64,000 bases of DNA from Rheinheimera sp. 1928-s (GCF_029269265.1 NZ_JARIXP010000004.1:524419-588418); one strand, 5' to 3'. Positions 52,121 to 61,784 are shown, counted from the stretch's first letter. The notes: generated from the letters alone by a model not told the origin. Made by a program: numbers and translations.

Positions 52121-53911
52121 CTACTCTTTACTCTGGGGTTGCGGTTTATAGAATGGGCTTGGTTCAGGGATAATTACATTGCTGCGGACCAAGGTGCGCC
52201 CATTGTCCTGACCACCAACCAGTTCCAGCTTCAACCGTTCTTCGTCCCGGAAACGCACATCGCTAAGTGCATTCTTTGCCTCTTCACTGTCAAAGCCTAA
52301 ACCAGTTAACACCGCCTGACTGAACATCAGCGCAGACTCAAAAGTTTCCCGGATCTGGAACTCCACCCCCGCTTTGATTAGCCGCAGCGAATGGCCACGG
52401 TCGAATGAGCGAACATAAAGTTTAGCCATAGGAAACGCCGATTGGCACAACTTAACAATATGGTCCGCAGCCTCATGTTTATCAACGCAAACCAATATCG
52501 CTTCGGCTGCTTCTGCGCCTGATGCGTGCAGTACATCGAGGCGTGTACCGTCGCCATAATGAACCTTAAAGCCAAATTTAGCAGCGGTTCGGATCATGTC
52601 TACGTCGGTCTCAATCACTGAGAGCTCAACTCGCTGCGCGAGCAACGCCTGGCTGACAACCTGCGCAAATCTGCCAAAACCAACACAGAGAACTTTTCCA
52701 CGCAGGCCATCTGCTTCATCAATTCCATGAAGATCAGTCATCAACGAACCTTGGCGCACTTGCGCTTGAACAAGCAGAACTATGGGTGTAAGCGCCATAG
52801 AAATAATCACTATAGCGCTCATGATAGCTGACGCACGTTCATCGAATATGCCCACGGCCGTAGCGGCAGCATAAAGGACAAAAGCAAATTCACCACCTTG
52901 CGCAAAAAGCGCAGCCCTGTGCAAAGCCTGATCATGTGTAGAACTTGTCAAACGTGCAATGCCATAAATACTGATGGCCTTAACGACCATAAAAGCGAAT
53001 ACGCCGACCAGTACAATGCCCCACTCATCAGCAACGATTTGAAGGTTTAGCGACATGCCCACACTAAGGAAAAATAACCCGAGCAAAATGCCACGAAACG
53101 GCTCAATATCCGCTTCCAGCTGATGCCGGAAGTTAGATTCAGCAAGAAGTACACCTGCGATGAAAGCCCCCATCGCCATTGACAAGCCAATACTGTGCAT
53201 GAACACCGCTGACCCCAAGACTACCAACAAAGCGGCAGCGGAAAGCACTTCTCGTGCACCAGCTCGTGCGATGATTCTGAAAAACGGGTCGAGTAACCAG
53301 TGACCCGCCACCAGCAGTGTGGTCAAACCGGCGACTGCTATTGCCGCAGCTTGCCATATCGGCGCAGCGTTAGCGTCTGGCGGGCTGGCTAACGAGCCCC
53401 AAAGAGCCACAAGTGCAAGCAAAGGCACAATAGCCAGATCCTCGAACAACAGGATTGAGACTGCTCGCTGCCCTTCAGGCGATGATGTCTCGCCCTGCTC
53501 TTGCAACAGTTGCATGATGACAGCGGTAGACGAAAGCACAAATCCCATTGCCCCAACCGCGGCAACAGGAAATGATACGCCAGCCGCCATCGCGACCAGA
53601 GTTAGCAAGATACCGCATGTGACTACTTGTGCTGTACCCAGTCCAAATATCTGCCGCCGCAACGCCCACAGCTTTGAGGGATGCATCTCCAATCCGATGA
53701 TGAAGAGAAACATAACAACACCTAGCTCAGCGGTATGAAGAAGTGTTTCAGGGCTGTCAATCAATTGAAAACCAAAGGGGCCTACTGCTAATCCCGCGGC
53801 GAGATAGCCGAGAACAGAACCCAGACCTAGCCGCCTGAATAGGGGGACAGCAACAATTGCTGCCCCCAATAAGACAACCACTTGAACTAAACTGAAACCG
53901 GAAGCATCCAT
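52121..53911 (-). CDS. KefC-like monovalent cation:proton antiporter (CPA2)
   Basis: 596 residues. About 12 transmembrane helices (residues about 5-375) with GLGSVLGYLAAGLAVGPFG near the start and FLFIIGLEM in helix 3, both CPA2 landmarks. A TrkA-N nucleotide-binding domain follows (VLCVGFGRFAQVVSQALLAQ, about 400-420). This is KefB/KefC-type, a glutathione-regulated potassium efflux system that acidifies the cytosol under electrophile attack. The ATG at 53911 has GAGGGG 6 bases upstream; a TTG two codons earlier is an alternative. The ancillary KefF/KefG subunit is not next to it, but an FMN azoreductase (the KefF-like fold) is 180 bases away. Confidence 0.9.
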   Translation of the reverse strand: MDASGFSLVQVVVLLGAAIVAVPLFRRLGLGSVLGYLAAGLAVGPFGFQLIDSPETLLHTAELGVVMFLFIIGLEMHPSKLWALRRQIFGLGTAQVVTCGILLTLVAMAAGVSFPVAAVGAMGFVLSSTAVIMQLLQEQGETSSPEGQRAVSILLFEDLAIVPLLALVALWGSLASPPDANAAPIWQAAAIAVAGLTTLLVAGHWLLDPFFRIIARAGAREVLSAAALLVVLGSAVFMHSIGLSMAMGAFIAGVLLAESNFRHQLEADIEPFRGILLGLFFLSVGMSLNLQIVADEWGIVLVGVFAFMVVKAISIYGIARLTSSTHDQALHRAALFAQGGEFAFVLYAAATAVGIFDERASAIMSAIVIISMALTPIVLLVQAQVRQGSLMTDLHGIDEADGLRGKVLCVGFGRFAQVVSQALLAQRVELSVIETDVDMIRTAAKFGFKVHYGDGTRLDVLHASGAEAAEAILVCVDKHEAADHIVKLCQSAFPMAKLYVRSFDRGHSLRLIKAGVEFQIRETFESALMFSQAVLTGLGFDSEEAKNALSDVRFRDEERLKLELVGGQDNGRTLVRSNVIIPEPSPFYKPQPQSKE

Positions 53912-54091
53912 CACCAACCCCTCTTATCAAATGATGTAAACGGAGCAGGTCCAAACTGCGACAGGAGCAGCACTGCATTATCTGCTTTGGCTGATTTCCG
54001 GTTGCAAGCTTTCAAGCTGCCATGAAGCTTCCAGGCTCGTTGCCCAATAATCATTTTGCCTCTCTTACTTAACCATTATTGCGGCGACTGT

Positions 54092-54724
54092 TTAGACGTC
54101 AAATGCATTCATGAAGCCGGGTCTGATGGTTTCGGCAAGCCGGGACTTAGCAGTCGTTATTGCCATTTCGCGTGCTTCAGGTCCGTACCCTATCTTTTCG
54201 GCATGAATAAAGGTGACATCGGAAATACCGATAAAACCTAATAGCGTCTTGAGATAAGGTTCCTGAAAGTCCATCGACATTGTCGGCCCCTCTGAGTACA
54301 ACCCGCCCCGTGATTCGATAACAATTGCACCTATGCCTGTGAGCAGTCCCTGTACCGATCCGTCTTTGTAGGCAAAAGTAACCCTTGGGCGCAATACATG
54401 ATCAAACCAGGCACGAAGCGACGTCGGTATACTGAAGTTGTACATAGGAGCGCCTATTACGACGACAGAAGCCGCCTTTAATTCAGCGATCAGCTCATCC
54501 GAGAGAGCCTGAGCCGCCAATTCAGCCTGGGTTTCAGGTATCGCCCTGATCCCTGCAACTGTCGCTGATGTCAGATGTGGAATGGGGGCATCCCCAACGT
54601 CGCGATAGCTAACCACGGCCTTTGGGTCTATCACCAACAAACGTTGTACAGCCTCATCTACCAAAATTCGTGAAACTGATGTGTCACCTGAAAGGCTGCT
54701 GTTTATAACTAAGATTCTGTTCAT
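54092..54724 (-). CDS. azoR: FMN-dependent NADH-azoreductase
   Basis: 210 residues. The opening RILVINSSLSGDTSVSRILVDEAVQRL is the AzoR flavodoxin-like start; VVIGAPMYNFSIPTSLRAWFDHVLR is the signature that binds FMN and is nearly invariant. ESRGGLYSEGP also fits. It reduces quinones and azo compounds with NADH by two electrons, protecting against electrophiles. It starts inside the end of the NTF2-like gene (4-base overlap), so the two are co-translated. The fold is similar to KefF, so a link with the nearby antiporter is thinkable. Confidence 0.92.
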   Translation of the reverse strand: MNRILVINSSLSGDTSVSRILVDEAVQRLLVIDPKAVVSYRDVGDAPIPHLTSATVAGIRAIPETQAELAAQALSDELIAELKAASVVVIGAPMYNFSIPTSLRAWFDHVLRPRVTFAYKDGSVQGLLTGIGAIVIESRGGLYSEGPTMSMDFQEPYLKTLLGFIGISDVTFIHAEKIGYGPEAREMAITTAKSRLAETIRPGFMNAFDV

Positions 54725-55443
54725 GAGCGTTGCTCCATTGGATCAAACATTGGAATGCTATTGAGGGCTGATTTTACTGGAGCTTCGTTCTGCAACACAT
54801 CCCAGTGTTCGGCGAGCTTGCCATTCTCGATTCTGAAAATATCAACGACGATTTGCGGTACCTCAGCCCAGCCACGGATGCGGCCATGAATTGCAACAAG
54901 GTCATCTTGTGCAACAATAAGTCCGGGCTCGTAGTAAAGGTGTTTTGGCAGACCAGCGACAAGAGCCTGTAATGCATCTCTGCCTTGAGGGATATCCGGG
55001 TTGTGCTGAATGTAATTATTTGCGTACAGCCTTTGCACTGCAGATGCATCATGGCGTTGGAACAGTGATGTCATAGCCTCCAGCACCAGCGCCTTGTTAC
55101 GCTTAGGACAAGCATCAAATACATCGTCAGCAGGCCTGGTTACAACAACGGTGCCGGTCATGCGCAGGAAGGTGCCATCAGGTAATGTAGCGAACGAATG
55201 AACCAAGCCGCTATCGTAGTCTTGAATATTGGTGACAGTGGCCCCCTCTTTCTCCTGCCAGCTTACGGCGAACAGGCTGTTGCCAAGCGGGATAACTTGA
55301 ATATCAACGGTTTCCGTCCGGGCGAATGGACCTTCCTTGATCTCGAACTTCAATTGTGAAACAGATAATAGTGTTAGGCTAACCTGAAAGTTTGGATAGT
55401 TAACATCCATTTTCAATCCGACTGGAAAATTATTTTTTGCCAT
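54721..55443 (-). CDS. MoaF-like N-domain fused to SnoaL/NTF2-like domain
   Basis: 240 residues from the ATG at 55443 (AAGGA upstream); the longer frame to 55500 lacks a site. The first about 105 residues (NFPVGLKMDVNYPNFQVSLTLLS, SWQEKEGATVTNIQDYDSG, FATLPDGTFLRMTGT) are like MoaF/calycin beta barrels. Residues about 125-240 form SnoaL-like NTF2 fold (MTSLFQRHDASAVQRLYANNYIQHNPDIPQGRDALQALV, with the H in HWDVLQ). Reaction unknown; it is translated with azoR, so likely in the same detoxification pathway. Confidence 0.8.
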   Translation of the reverse strand: MAKNNFPVGLKMDVNYPNFQVSLTLLSVSQLKFEIKEGPFARTETVDIQVIPLGNSLFAVSWQEKEGATVTNIQDYDSGLVHSFATLPDGTFLRMTGTVVVTRPADDVFDACPKRNKALVLEAMTSLFQRHDASAVQRLYANNYIQHNPDIPQGRDALQALVAGLPKHLYYEPGLIVAQDDLVAIHGRIRGWAEVPQIVVDIFRIENGKLAEHWDVLQNEAPVKSALNSIPMFDPMEQRS

Positions 55444-55551
55444 GCTTGCAGTTCCTTTTTCGGGGATATAAATGGCTAGGTTGCTCAGACTAAAAGCCAT
55501 TAAACTGATAATGCCCGGGAATAACCTGCCCGGGCCTTGCCAATTCAGCCC

Positions 55552-56196
55552 TTATTTAGGTACTGGCGTATTGAGCAACTGCTGCTCCCACATATACGCA
55601 ATACTGCTGCCACCGCCATGCTGCCTCATGACATCGAGTATCCCGGCAAGGTGCTCGGTCCGCGCCCAGTCACGCTGCCATTCGGACGCCAATGCCATCC
55701 AGGTCATCATGTTCACGCCGGCTGCAATCATGCGCTGTATGCCAACCTCGTGGGCCTCCACCGACGTACCGCCAGACGCATCCGTGATGACAGTGACGTC
55801 CCAGCCCTCGCCAGCAGCCTGGATAGCAGGCATCGCAACACATATTTCGGTCCACAGGCCTGCGATGATCAGCTGCTTGCGGCCCGTCGCCTTGACCGCG
55901 TCCACTGTCGGCTTGTCTTCCCAAGTGTTGATGAAGGTGCGGTCGATGATCTCCTGCCCAGGAAATACATCCGTGATCTGAGGAAAGATGTTGCCGCCCT
56001 GCGCAGCGACCACACTCGTCAGGATGGTGGGAACATTGAAGGCTTTGGCAGTCTTGGCCAGGGCCGCCGAATTGTTAATTACCATCATCGGCTCGTGGCT
56101 GTTCAGGTTAGCAAGCTGATAGGGTTGATGGTCGATAAGAACAAGTACAGAGTCTTCAGGACGGAGAAGTGAATTAAGGCCGTTACGTAAAGTCAT
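55552..56196 (-). CDS. Isochorismatase-family hydrolase (YcaC-like), second copy
   Basis: 214 residues. Catalytic Asp D22 (IDHQPYQLA) and Cys119 (AGLWTEIC) are in place, with TDASGGTSVEAHEVGIQRM in the middle. Higher GC than its neighbours. It is about 109 bases upstream of the MoaF-SnoaL gene on the same strand, so likely first of a three-gene unit (isochorismatase, MoaF-SnoaL, azoR). About 110 bases upstream lies one LysR-type dyad (56302-56321). Confidence 0.88.
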   Translation of the reverse strand: MTLRNGLNSLLRPEDSVLVLIDHQPYQLANLNSHEPMMVINNSAALAKTAKAFNVPTILTSVVAAQGGNIFPQITDVFPGQEIIDRTFINTWEDKPTVDAVKATGRKQLIIAGLWTEICVAMPAIQAAGEGWDVTVITDASGGTSVEAHEVGIQRMIAAGVNMMTWMALASEWQRDWARTEHLAGILDVMRQHGGGSSIAYMWEQQLLNTPVPK

Positions 56197-56301
56197 GATT
56201 ATACCTCTACTGTTGTAAATACATTTAAGTTGCTAAGAGTCGAGCGTCAGCAAGGATGCACATCCGACAGGTAGAGATTGCCATTCCAAATGAAGGGGCG
56301 A

Positions 56302-56321
56302 TATTATCTATTGAGATAGTA
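56302..56321 (-). promoter_or_regulatory. LysR-type dyad A upstream of the isochorismatase operon
   Basis: TATTATCT-ATTG-AGATAGTA; arms match at 7 of 8 positions. The surrounding 60 bases (from GAGATTGCCATTCCAA to ATCCATTAATGACACTC) closely match the region before the LysR gene at 58271. It lies 106-125 bases upstream of the isochorismatase start. AATGACACTCTGC follows at 56328. Confidence 0.65.
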
Positions 56322-56552
56322 TCCATTAATGACACTCTGCGTCGCGTCAGGGGGAACGGTAAATAAATGTGTTTATCCTCTGGCTCCCGAATACCACCGG
56401 AAATATTCTTTGAATGAATCGTCTAAGTATGATCTGGTCTCTATCGCAGGCCACCAGAGAGGACCTGCCTTTTAACAAATGGTTATTTTCAGTAAACAAT
56501 GACACTCTGCTCCTTTGGCAGCAAAGGCTTACTAGTCAAAATGGTGGTGCGG

Positions 56553-56572
56553 TATTATCTATGGAGATAGCT
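56553..56572. promoter_or_regulatory. LysR-type dyad B, incomplete
   Basis: TATTATCT-ATGG-AGATAGCT: first arm and spacing are the same, the second arm loses its last two bases. A copy of AATGACACTCTGC is at 56498-56510, so parts of site A are repeated here. The rest of 56197-56926 has no supported gene. Confidence 0.4.
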
Positions 56573-56926
56573 CCTTTACCACATTGTGTATGGAGCTCTA
56601 AGGGATCTAGGTACATTGAAGGGCAATCTATAGTTGTAGAGAGAATTGCAGCGCGCAAGCTTTGGCTTGTAGTACCGGTTGTTGGCCAACGACTTGCATA
56701 TGAATAAGGAAAGCATAAGCAAAAAGGCTGATGAATCAAACCAGCTGCACTAATGATGCACAAACTATAAATGCGATGATGACTTAACATGAAGACAGCA
56801 GAGTCTGTATCCGCGCAGCTAAATTCAGTTTTATCGAAGCAATAATCCAGTATTTTCAGTTATGTTTCTGCAACAGCATAGGCACAATAGAGCCTCTTTC
56901 AGCCGTCATTCCTCACGAGTCACATA

Positions 56927-57736
56927 ATGCAACACACCAAACGACAAGCTCTGTTTATTTCACATGGTGGTGGGCCTATGCCACTATTAGGGGATCCTGG
57001 ACACCAACAACTGGTTGATACGTTGCAGCAAGTAGCAACTACGTTGCCAAAACCCAGCGCCATTCTGTTAGTGAGCGCCCACTGGGAGGAGCCTATAGCT
57101 ACTGTAGGCAGCTCTCCCACACCCGGTTTACTCTACGACTACAATGGTTTTCCAGCAGAAGCTTACCAGATACAATACCCAGCACCCGGCGAGCCCGCGT
57201 TGGCCACACAAGTGGTCAATTGCCTTCACCAAGCAGGCCTACCCGCTCAGGAAAATGCTACGCGGGATTTTGATCATGGCATGTTTGTACCATTAAAACT
57301 GATGTATCCGCAGGCAGATATCCCCTGTGTACAGCTATCGCTGTTAAGCTCTTTAGATGCCAGTGCGCATTTAAAGCTGGGTAAAGCCCTGCAGAAACTG
57401 CAATACCCGGGCTTGCTGGTCATAGGCTCAGGCTTTTCATTTCATAATTTGCGGGCTTTTCTTAGCCCACCAACTGCGGAAACCAATGCCCGAAATCAAG
57501 CTTTTGATGCCTGGCTAACTGATACCTGCAGCAATACCAACCTTACAACAGCAGAACGGGAATTGCGCCTGCAAAACTGGGCTGAAGCCCCTGCTGCGCG
57601 TTTTTGCCACCCGCGTGAAGAACATTTATTGCCACTGCATGTTTGTGCTGCTTATGCGGGCAATGCCAGCCAGACGCATTATGCTGTTAAAGTTATGAAC
57701 AAAGAGTCAGGTATGTTTTACTGGGTCACCGCGTAA
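56927..57736 (+). CDS. DODA-type extradiol aromatic ring-opening dioxygenase
   Basis: 269 residues of the LigB/YgiD family. SHGGGPMPL (H13), SAHWEEP (second His), DHGMFVPLKLMYP and GSGFSFHNL (further His) fit the metal-binding and catalytic His set of the DODA subgroup. It would open catechol-type rings (4,5-extradiol) with O2; the natural substrate is unknown. No ribosome site better than weak GAG is seen upstream. It is monocistronic between the shared LysR-type sites, so the LysR at 58271 could also regulate it. Confidence 0.85.
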   Translation: MQHTKRQALFISHGGGPMPLLGDPGHQQLVDTLQQVATTLPKPSAILLVSAHWEEPIATVGSSPTPGLLYDYNGFPAEAYQIQYPAPGEPALATQVVNCLHQAGLPAQENATRDFDHGMFVPLKLMYPQADIPCVQLSLLSSLDASAHLKLGKALQKLQYPGLLVIGSGFSFHNLRAFLSPPTAETNARNQAFDAWLTDTCSNTNLTTAERELRLQNWAEAPAARFCHPREEHLLPLHVCAAYAGNASQTHYAVKVMNKESGMFYWVTA

Positions 57737-58208
57737 CAGATTAAATCACAGGGTCTTGCAGCCAGAAATAGCAGAGTCTAATTGTGATACTCCTGCTTTG
57801 AACCATGCTTGCTGCACAAAAACAGTACTGCAATGTGCGTCAATTGATATCCGTGCAGCAGAAGTACGTAACCAGGTTTGGGCGAATTTGTAGTGGTGTC
57901 CCCGATGAACCCGGCGGCGGGCAATGATATCTGCCTATCCTGGATAACTGGCATCACGTGGCAGTTTAATTGCAAAGCATGCTGGCCGAAAAAATTTCCG
58001 GTGGTGCTTACAATAGTGCCTCATTCGCTCAAGCCAGCCTTACGCCGCCTCTGCTGTATAAGATGCTATGTTTTAGGCTGAAGAAATGAAGTCAGGGCAT
58101 TTTATAGATCCATGATTTATAGTCCGATAGCTCAAATGACCAAGAAACTGGCGTCAACTGCAGTTTTTCCTACGACAAACTGAGATTACCATTCCAAGGT
58201 GGATGCGG
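57737..58208 (+). other. Gap with possible decayed coding sequence
   Basis: About 470 bases. A plus-strand frame near 57972-58084 (MLAEKISGGAYNSASFAQAS and TPPLLYKMLCF) looks coding but is not connected to a start, and the frame before it breaks. It may be a remnant of a lost gene. No intact gene is seen. Confidence 0.3.
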
Positions 58209-58228
58209 TATTATCCAGAACGATAGTA
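58209..58228 (+). promoter_or_regulatory. LysR-type dyad C upstream of the lysR gene
   Basis: TATTATCC-AGAA-CGATAGTA, 43-62 bases before the TTG start. Same sequence context as site A (GAGATTACCATTCCAA before, ATCCATTTATGACCCTC after), so the regulator likely binds its own promoter. Confidence 0.6.
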
Positions 58229-58270
58229 TCCATTTATGACCCTCATCGTTTGCATTAAAGGAACTAAAAG

Positions 58271-59188
58271 TTGGACATCGAAGAGCTGCAAACATTTGTT
58301 GAGATTGCGGATGCAGGGGGTATTTCACCTGCTGCACGTAGGCTCGGTGTTTCTAAATCGATCGTTAGCCGAAGACTTTTGAGGCTTGAGAAAGAACTTG
58401 GTGTTCAGCTCCTTTCGCGAAGCCCCAAAGGTGCGGCACTGACCGAAGCGGGGTCAACGTTCAGGGATCATGCAGTAAAAGCTTGTACTGAGATCGACAT
58501 AGCAAGAGAAACGATCCTACCAGAAGGTGATCTGCGCGGCAGATTACGAATTGCTGCGCCGCTGTCTTTCGGTCCAACCCATCTCGCTCCCCTATTGGCA
58601 AAAATGGCGCTAAGCCATCCCCATCTTCATATCACTACTTGTTATAGTGATCGCGTCGTCGATCTCATCGCAGAAGGATATGATTGCGCTATCCGACTTG
58701 GTTATCTTCAGGATTCAAATCTGCCTGCAAGACAAGTCGGCCCTATCTATGGAACTGTTGTTGCAAGTCCAGAATACATCAAAACTCACGGCGCACCAGA
58801 AACGCCAGAGGAACTTCTTACCCATCAAGCACTGATGCAGGGTACTGAAAGCTGGCAATTCATGGATGGTGATAAGGTTATTACGATTCGCCCACAAGGG
58901 CGTTTCAAAGCTGACAATGGCTCAGCTTTGGTTGCAGCCGCAATTGCAGGACTCGGCATAGCTATGGTTCCTGACGGGCTTATTCATGAATATCTTGCAT
59001 CTGGTGCCCTTGTACCTGTGATGACTCGTTATCCTGTGCGCCCGGGCGGTGCATATGTTGTTCATCCGTCATGCTCACATCCGGCACGAAAGATACGGGT
59101 ACTCACTGAACTGCTGATCGAACATTTTAAAAACGCACCGCATTTTGCAAAGGCTACTTCTGATACTTTCAAAAAGACCAAAAAGTGA
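58271..59188 (+). CDS. LysR family transcription regulator (likely owner of the TATTATC dyads)
   Basis: 305 residues starting at TTG (58271) with AAGGA 9 bases upstream; no ATG is near. The helix-turn-helix is DIEELQTFVEIADAGGISPAARRLGVSKSIVSRRLLRLEKELG, followed by the LysR substrate domain with ISVRIGY-type strands (LRGRLRIAAPLSFGPTHLAPLLA). A dyad is directly upstream (58209). The second dyad is in front of the isochorismatase unit, so it probably regulates both. It is a CrgA-like member by its order of residues. Confidence 0.9.
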   Translation: MDIEELQTFVEIADAGGISPAARRLGVSKSIVSRRLLRLEKELGVQLLSRSPKGAALTEAGSTFRDHAVKACTEIDIARETILPEGDLRGRLRIAAPLSFGPTHLAPLLAKMALSHPHLHITTCYSDRVVDLIAEGYDCAIRLGYLQDSNLPARQVGPIYGTVVASPEYIKTHGAPETPEELLTHQALMQGTESWQFMDGDKVITIRPQGRFKADNGSALVAAAIAGLGIAMVPDGLIHEYLASGALVPVMTRYPVRPGGAYVVHPSCSHPARKIRVLTELLIEHFKNAPHFAKATSDTFKKTKK

Positions 59189-59338
59189 TGCGTTTTCTCT
59201 GAACCTGCAGTCAGATGCTCAGCTAAGCTGGTTAACTTGCAAACTACTCTATTGACCTGGTAAACCTTATACAGGAAAACAATGCATGCTCTCTAACTCT
59301 GCCTTTGAGTCAGACAGGGCCTGTTTGGGCAAATGTTT

Positions 59339-60361
59339 TCAGGAACTGGCTTTGGCTACAGACATTGTACGAATAATTAATTCCAGATCTTTTAACGCGG
59401 CAGCAGCAGTTGCTAATAAATTCGATGCGCCCCCCATAACAAACAGCTCTCCCATTTCTGCAGTTTCTACCAGCATTGCTTTCATTCGACCATGAACCGA
59501 GGCAAAGGGGTGATTTTTCGGGAACAGTTCAAGTTTTACGCTAATTTGGCAGTTATCTCCATGATGATTAATTACCCCTATCAATCTCGGAGTTAAGTTA
59601 GCTTCCTTCCATTGAATGATATGGTCTTGTGTAACCTGTTCTATCCCATCACGCTGAATATCAGTCACCTTTACTTTTGCATCAAATACCGAATTAGCGA
59701 TGATGATGCATTTATTTGCCGTGTCCCAGCCTTGAGTATCCAATGACGGATCCGCTTCAGCAATACCAAGCTCTTGAGCTTTGTTTAATGCTTCCTGGAA
59801 ACTACATCCTGTGTCCATCATTTCTGAAAGAATCATATTTGTAGTCCCTGTTAATATGGCTTTAACCTGCCTTATATAACAACCAGCGACACAAACCTGA
59901 AGTAAATCCATGGTTGGCAGAGCAGATCCTGTCGCGCCGCTCATTAATAATAAAGTGCCCTGCTGTCGTGCAAGTTCTATTAATCCGGAAACATCATGCA
60001 CCAAAGCGCCTTTGGATAAGCAAATTACTTTCATACGCCGCGAAAGTGCGTTACGGATATAAGTAAGGCCCGGCTCTCCGTTATTCAGGTTGGTTGGTCC
60101 TGCTTCTATTAAAACATCTGCCGGCACTGTGTTGATAAACTTTAAACCAGTCAATCCTCTTGTATGAGTCACGGTAGAGAGCGCGTCCTCCACTGATAAT
60201 CCTTGCTCAGAAATACGTCCGCCATTGGACGTGCAGACTCCAACTAATCGCACGTCATACTGGTATTGACGAAGATAATAATCATGTCTGGACGCCAGGA
60301 GTTTTACTATCTGTTGGCCGACACTTCCCAGACCGGTAATAGCAATGTTCAAAGTATGCAT
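59339..60361 (-). CDS. Homoserine dehydrogenase family protein without ACT domain
   Basis: 340 residues from the ATG at 60361 (GGAAG about 10 bases upstream). The Rossmann start NIAITGLGSVGQQIVKLL, then SKGALV, GATGSALP, ILTGTTNMILSEM, EADPSLDTQGWDTANKCIIIANSVF follow the homoserine dehydrogenase order (with the Lys and Asp of the active site). The ACT domain and aspartate kinase part are absent. It could be a true minimal homoserine dehydrogenase or an oxidoreductase acting on another amino-alcohol. It is upstream of nothing; the gene after (60466) is on the same strand. Confidence 0.8.
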   Translation of the reverse strand: MHTLNIAITGLGSVGQQIVKLLASRHDYYLRQYQYDVRLVGVCTSNGGRISEQGLSVEDALSTVTHTRGLTGLKFINTVPADVLIEAGPTNLNNGEPGLTYIRNALSRRMKVICLSKGALVHDVSGLIELARQQGTLLLMSGATGSALPTMDLLQVCVAGCYIRQVKAILTGTTNMILSEMMDTGCSFQEALNKAQELGIAEADPSLDTQGWDTANKCIIIANSVFDAKVKVTDIQRDGIEQVTQDHIIQWKEANLTPRLIGVINHHGDNCQISVKLELFPKNHPFASVHGRMKAMLVETAEMGELFVMGGASNLLATAAAALKDLELIIRTMSVAKASS

Positions 60362-60465
60362 ACTCAATCTTCCACCCAAGACAACAGATTAGATAATAGA
60401 ACCGCATCAGCATGTACTAATTTACTGATGGACTGATCAAGGCGCACAGACTTTTAGCCACAGTC

Positions 60466-60864
60466 TCAGATTACTTCAGTAATGATTCGGGTCTCACTAT
60501 GCGCCATCAACTTGTGTATCGGACATTTTCCCGCTATGTCGGCAAGTTTCTGCTTATCCGATGCAGCGAGTTCACCAAAAAATTTCAATTTTACGTTGAG
60601 AACATAAAGGCTTTTTGCTTCCTGACCACCGTCACGCTCAATATCAACATCAACGTAATCTAACGGAATATTCTTATTTTTTGCATACATCATTACAGTG
60701 ATCGCTTTGCATGCAGCCAAAGAGGCATCGTACAAATCATGAGGATCCGGCGCACTGTTATCCCCGCCAAGAGAGGCAGCGACATCTGCAAAAATAGTAT
60801 GTTGATGGATCCGAATGGTTTGACGAAACGCACCGCTATCACTTTTTCTCAGCTCAATACCCAT
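60466..60864 (-). CDS. OsmC/Ohr family hydroperoxide-reductase-like protein
   Basis: 132 residues. The two redox Cys are present: C52 (SLAACKAITVMMYA) and C114 (GKCPIHKLM). Family members reduce organic hydroperoxides or act in osmotic-stress response. ELRKSDSGAFRQTIRIHQHTIFADV fits the N-terminal beta part. Its start overlaps the pirin stop by one base (TAATG), so the two are co-translated, with pirin first. Confidence 0.9.
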   Translation of the reverse strand: MGIELRKSDSGAFRQTIRIHQHTIFADVAASLGGDNSAPDPHDLYDASLAACKAITVMMYAKNKNIPLDYVDVDIERDGGQEAKSLYVLNVKLKFFGELAASDKQKLADIAGKCPIHKLMAHSETRIITEVI

Positions 60865-61784
60865 TAGTTTGCTCCCGGTAAAGGGATAAATTCATCTTCG
60901 TCACCTGGTACTACAGGGAACCTTCCTTCGACCCAATCACGTTTTGCCTGCTCGATGCGTTCTTTTCGACTGGACACAAAGTTCCACTCCATATAGCGAC
61001 TTGATATCTTTTCACCACCTATCATGGCTATCACAGTTGGTTGAAGCGCAGTGACAGTCACTCCGTCAGCATCCGACAGAATAATCATTTGTTTTTCAGT
61101 ATAAATACGCTCTTTGATCTTTAGCTCACCACTTGCAATATAGATCCCTCTCTCAACCTCATTGGGTAATTCAAGAGTCTGCCCCGGAAGCAGCTGAGCT
61201 TCCAAATACAAGGTCCGGTAAAACTCTTTTACCGGAGACTTCACCCCATAGGCGCGCCCAATCATGACTCGAACTGACACACCATCTACAACAACGGACG
61301 GTATCTCAGCTGACGGATAATGATGAAATTCAGGATCTATTTCTTCTAACTCTTCAGGTAAAGCCATCCACAATTGCAAGCCATGAAGTCCACGCCTTTG
61401 TTGTGTTATCTCGGATGCCTCACGTTCAGAATGCACAATACCTTTGCCTGCAACCATCAGGTTAACGGCCCCTGGCGTTATCTTCATGAAAGTGCCCAAG
61501 GAGTCCCGATGTAATACTTCACCTTCAAATAAGTAGGTAACAGTAGCTAAATTTATATGAGGATGAGGCCGAACATTAATGCCAGCCCCTGGCTGGAAGA
61601 TTGCAGGCCCCATCTCATCGAAGAATATCCATGGGCCCACACTGCGTTTTTCCATCACAGGTAAACACCGGTTGACAGTAAAACCGCCTAAGTCTTTGGG
61701 CTTGGGTTGTATAACAAGCTCAATGGCATCACAACCTTCCACAGCCTGGCATCTTGTCTCAAGTTCTAGTTGTTGAGTACTCAT
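60864..61784 (-). CDS. Pirin family protein (quercetinase-like cupin)
   Basis: 306 residues. FDEMGPA...GAGINVRPHPHINLATVTYLFEGEVLHRDS is the pirin N-terminal cupin; the metal ligands are H74, H76, H118 and E120 by alignment. The C-terminal cupin (residues about 170-290) follows. Pirins bind iron and may act as quercetin dioxygenases or regulators. About 210 bases upstream is the motif AACCTATACATAGGCATA. First gene of pirin-osmC and perhaps the dehydrogenase-like gene. Confidence 0.9.
   Translation of the reverse strand: MSTQQLELETRCQAVEGCDAIELVIQPKPKDLGGFTVNRCLPVMEKRSVGPWIFFDEMGPAIFQPGAGINVRPHPHINLATVTYLFEGEVLHRDSLGTFMKITPGAVNLMVAGKGIVHSEREASEITQQRRGLHGLQLWMALPEELEEIDPEFHHYPSAEIPSVVVDGVSVRVMIGRAYGVKSPVKEFYRTLYLEAQLLPGQTLELPNEVERGIYIASGELKIKERIYTEKQMIILSDADGVTVTALQPTVIAMIGGEKISSRYMEWNFVSSRKERIEQAKRDWVEGRFPVVPGDEDEFIPLPGAN

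Noticed and set aside
56414..56707. 97-codon plus-strand open frame with an ATG start
   Set aside because: It spans dyad B and the repeated AATGACACTCTGC, has no ribosome site, and no recognisable domain; regulatory repeats explain the sequence better.
57778..57975. 65-codon minus-strand frame in the gap after the dioxygenase
   Set aside because: No ribosome site and no recognised pattern; competing plus-strand relic looks more coding-like.
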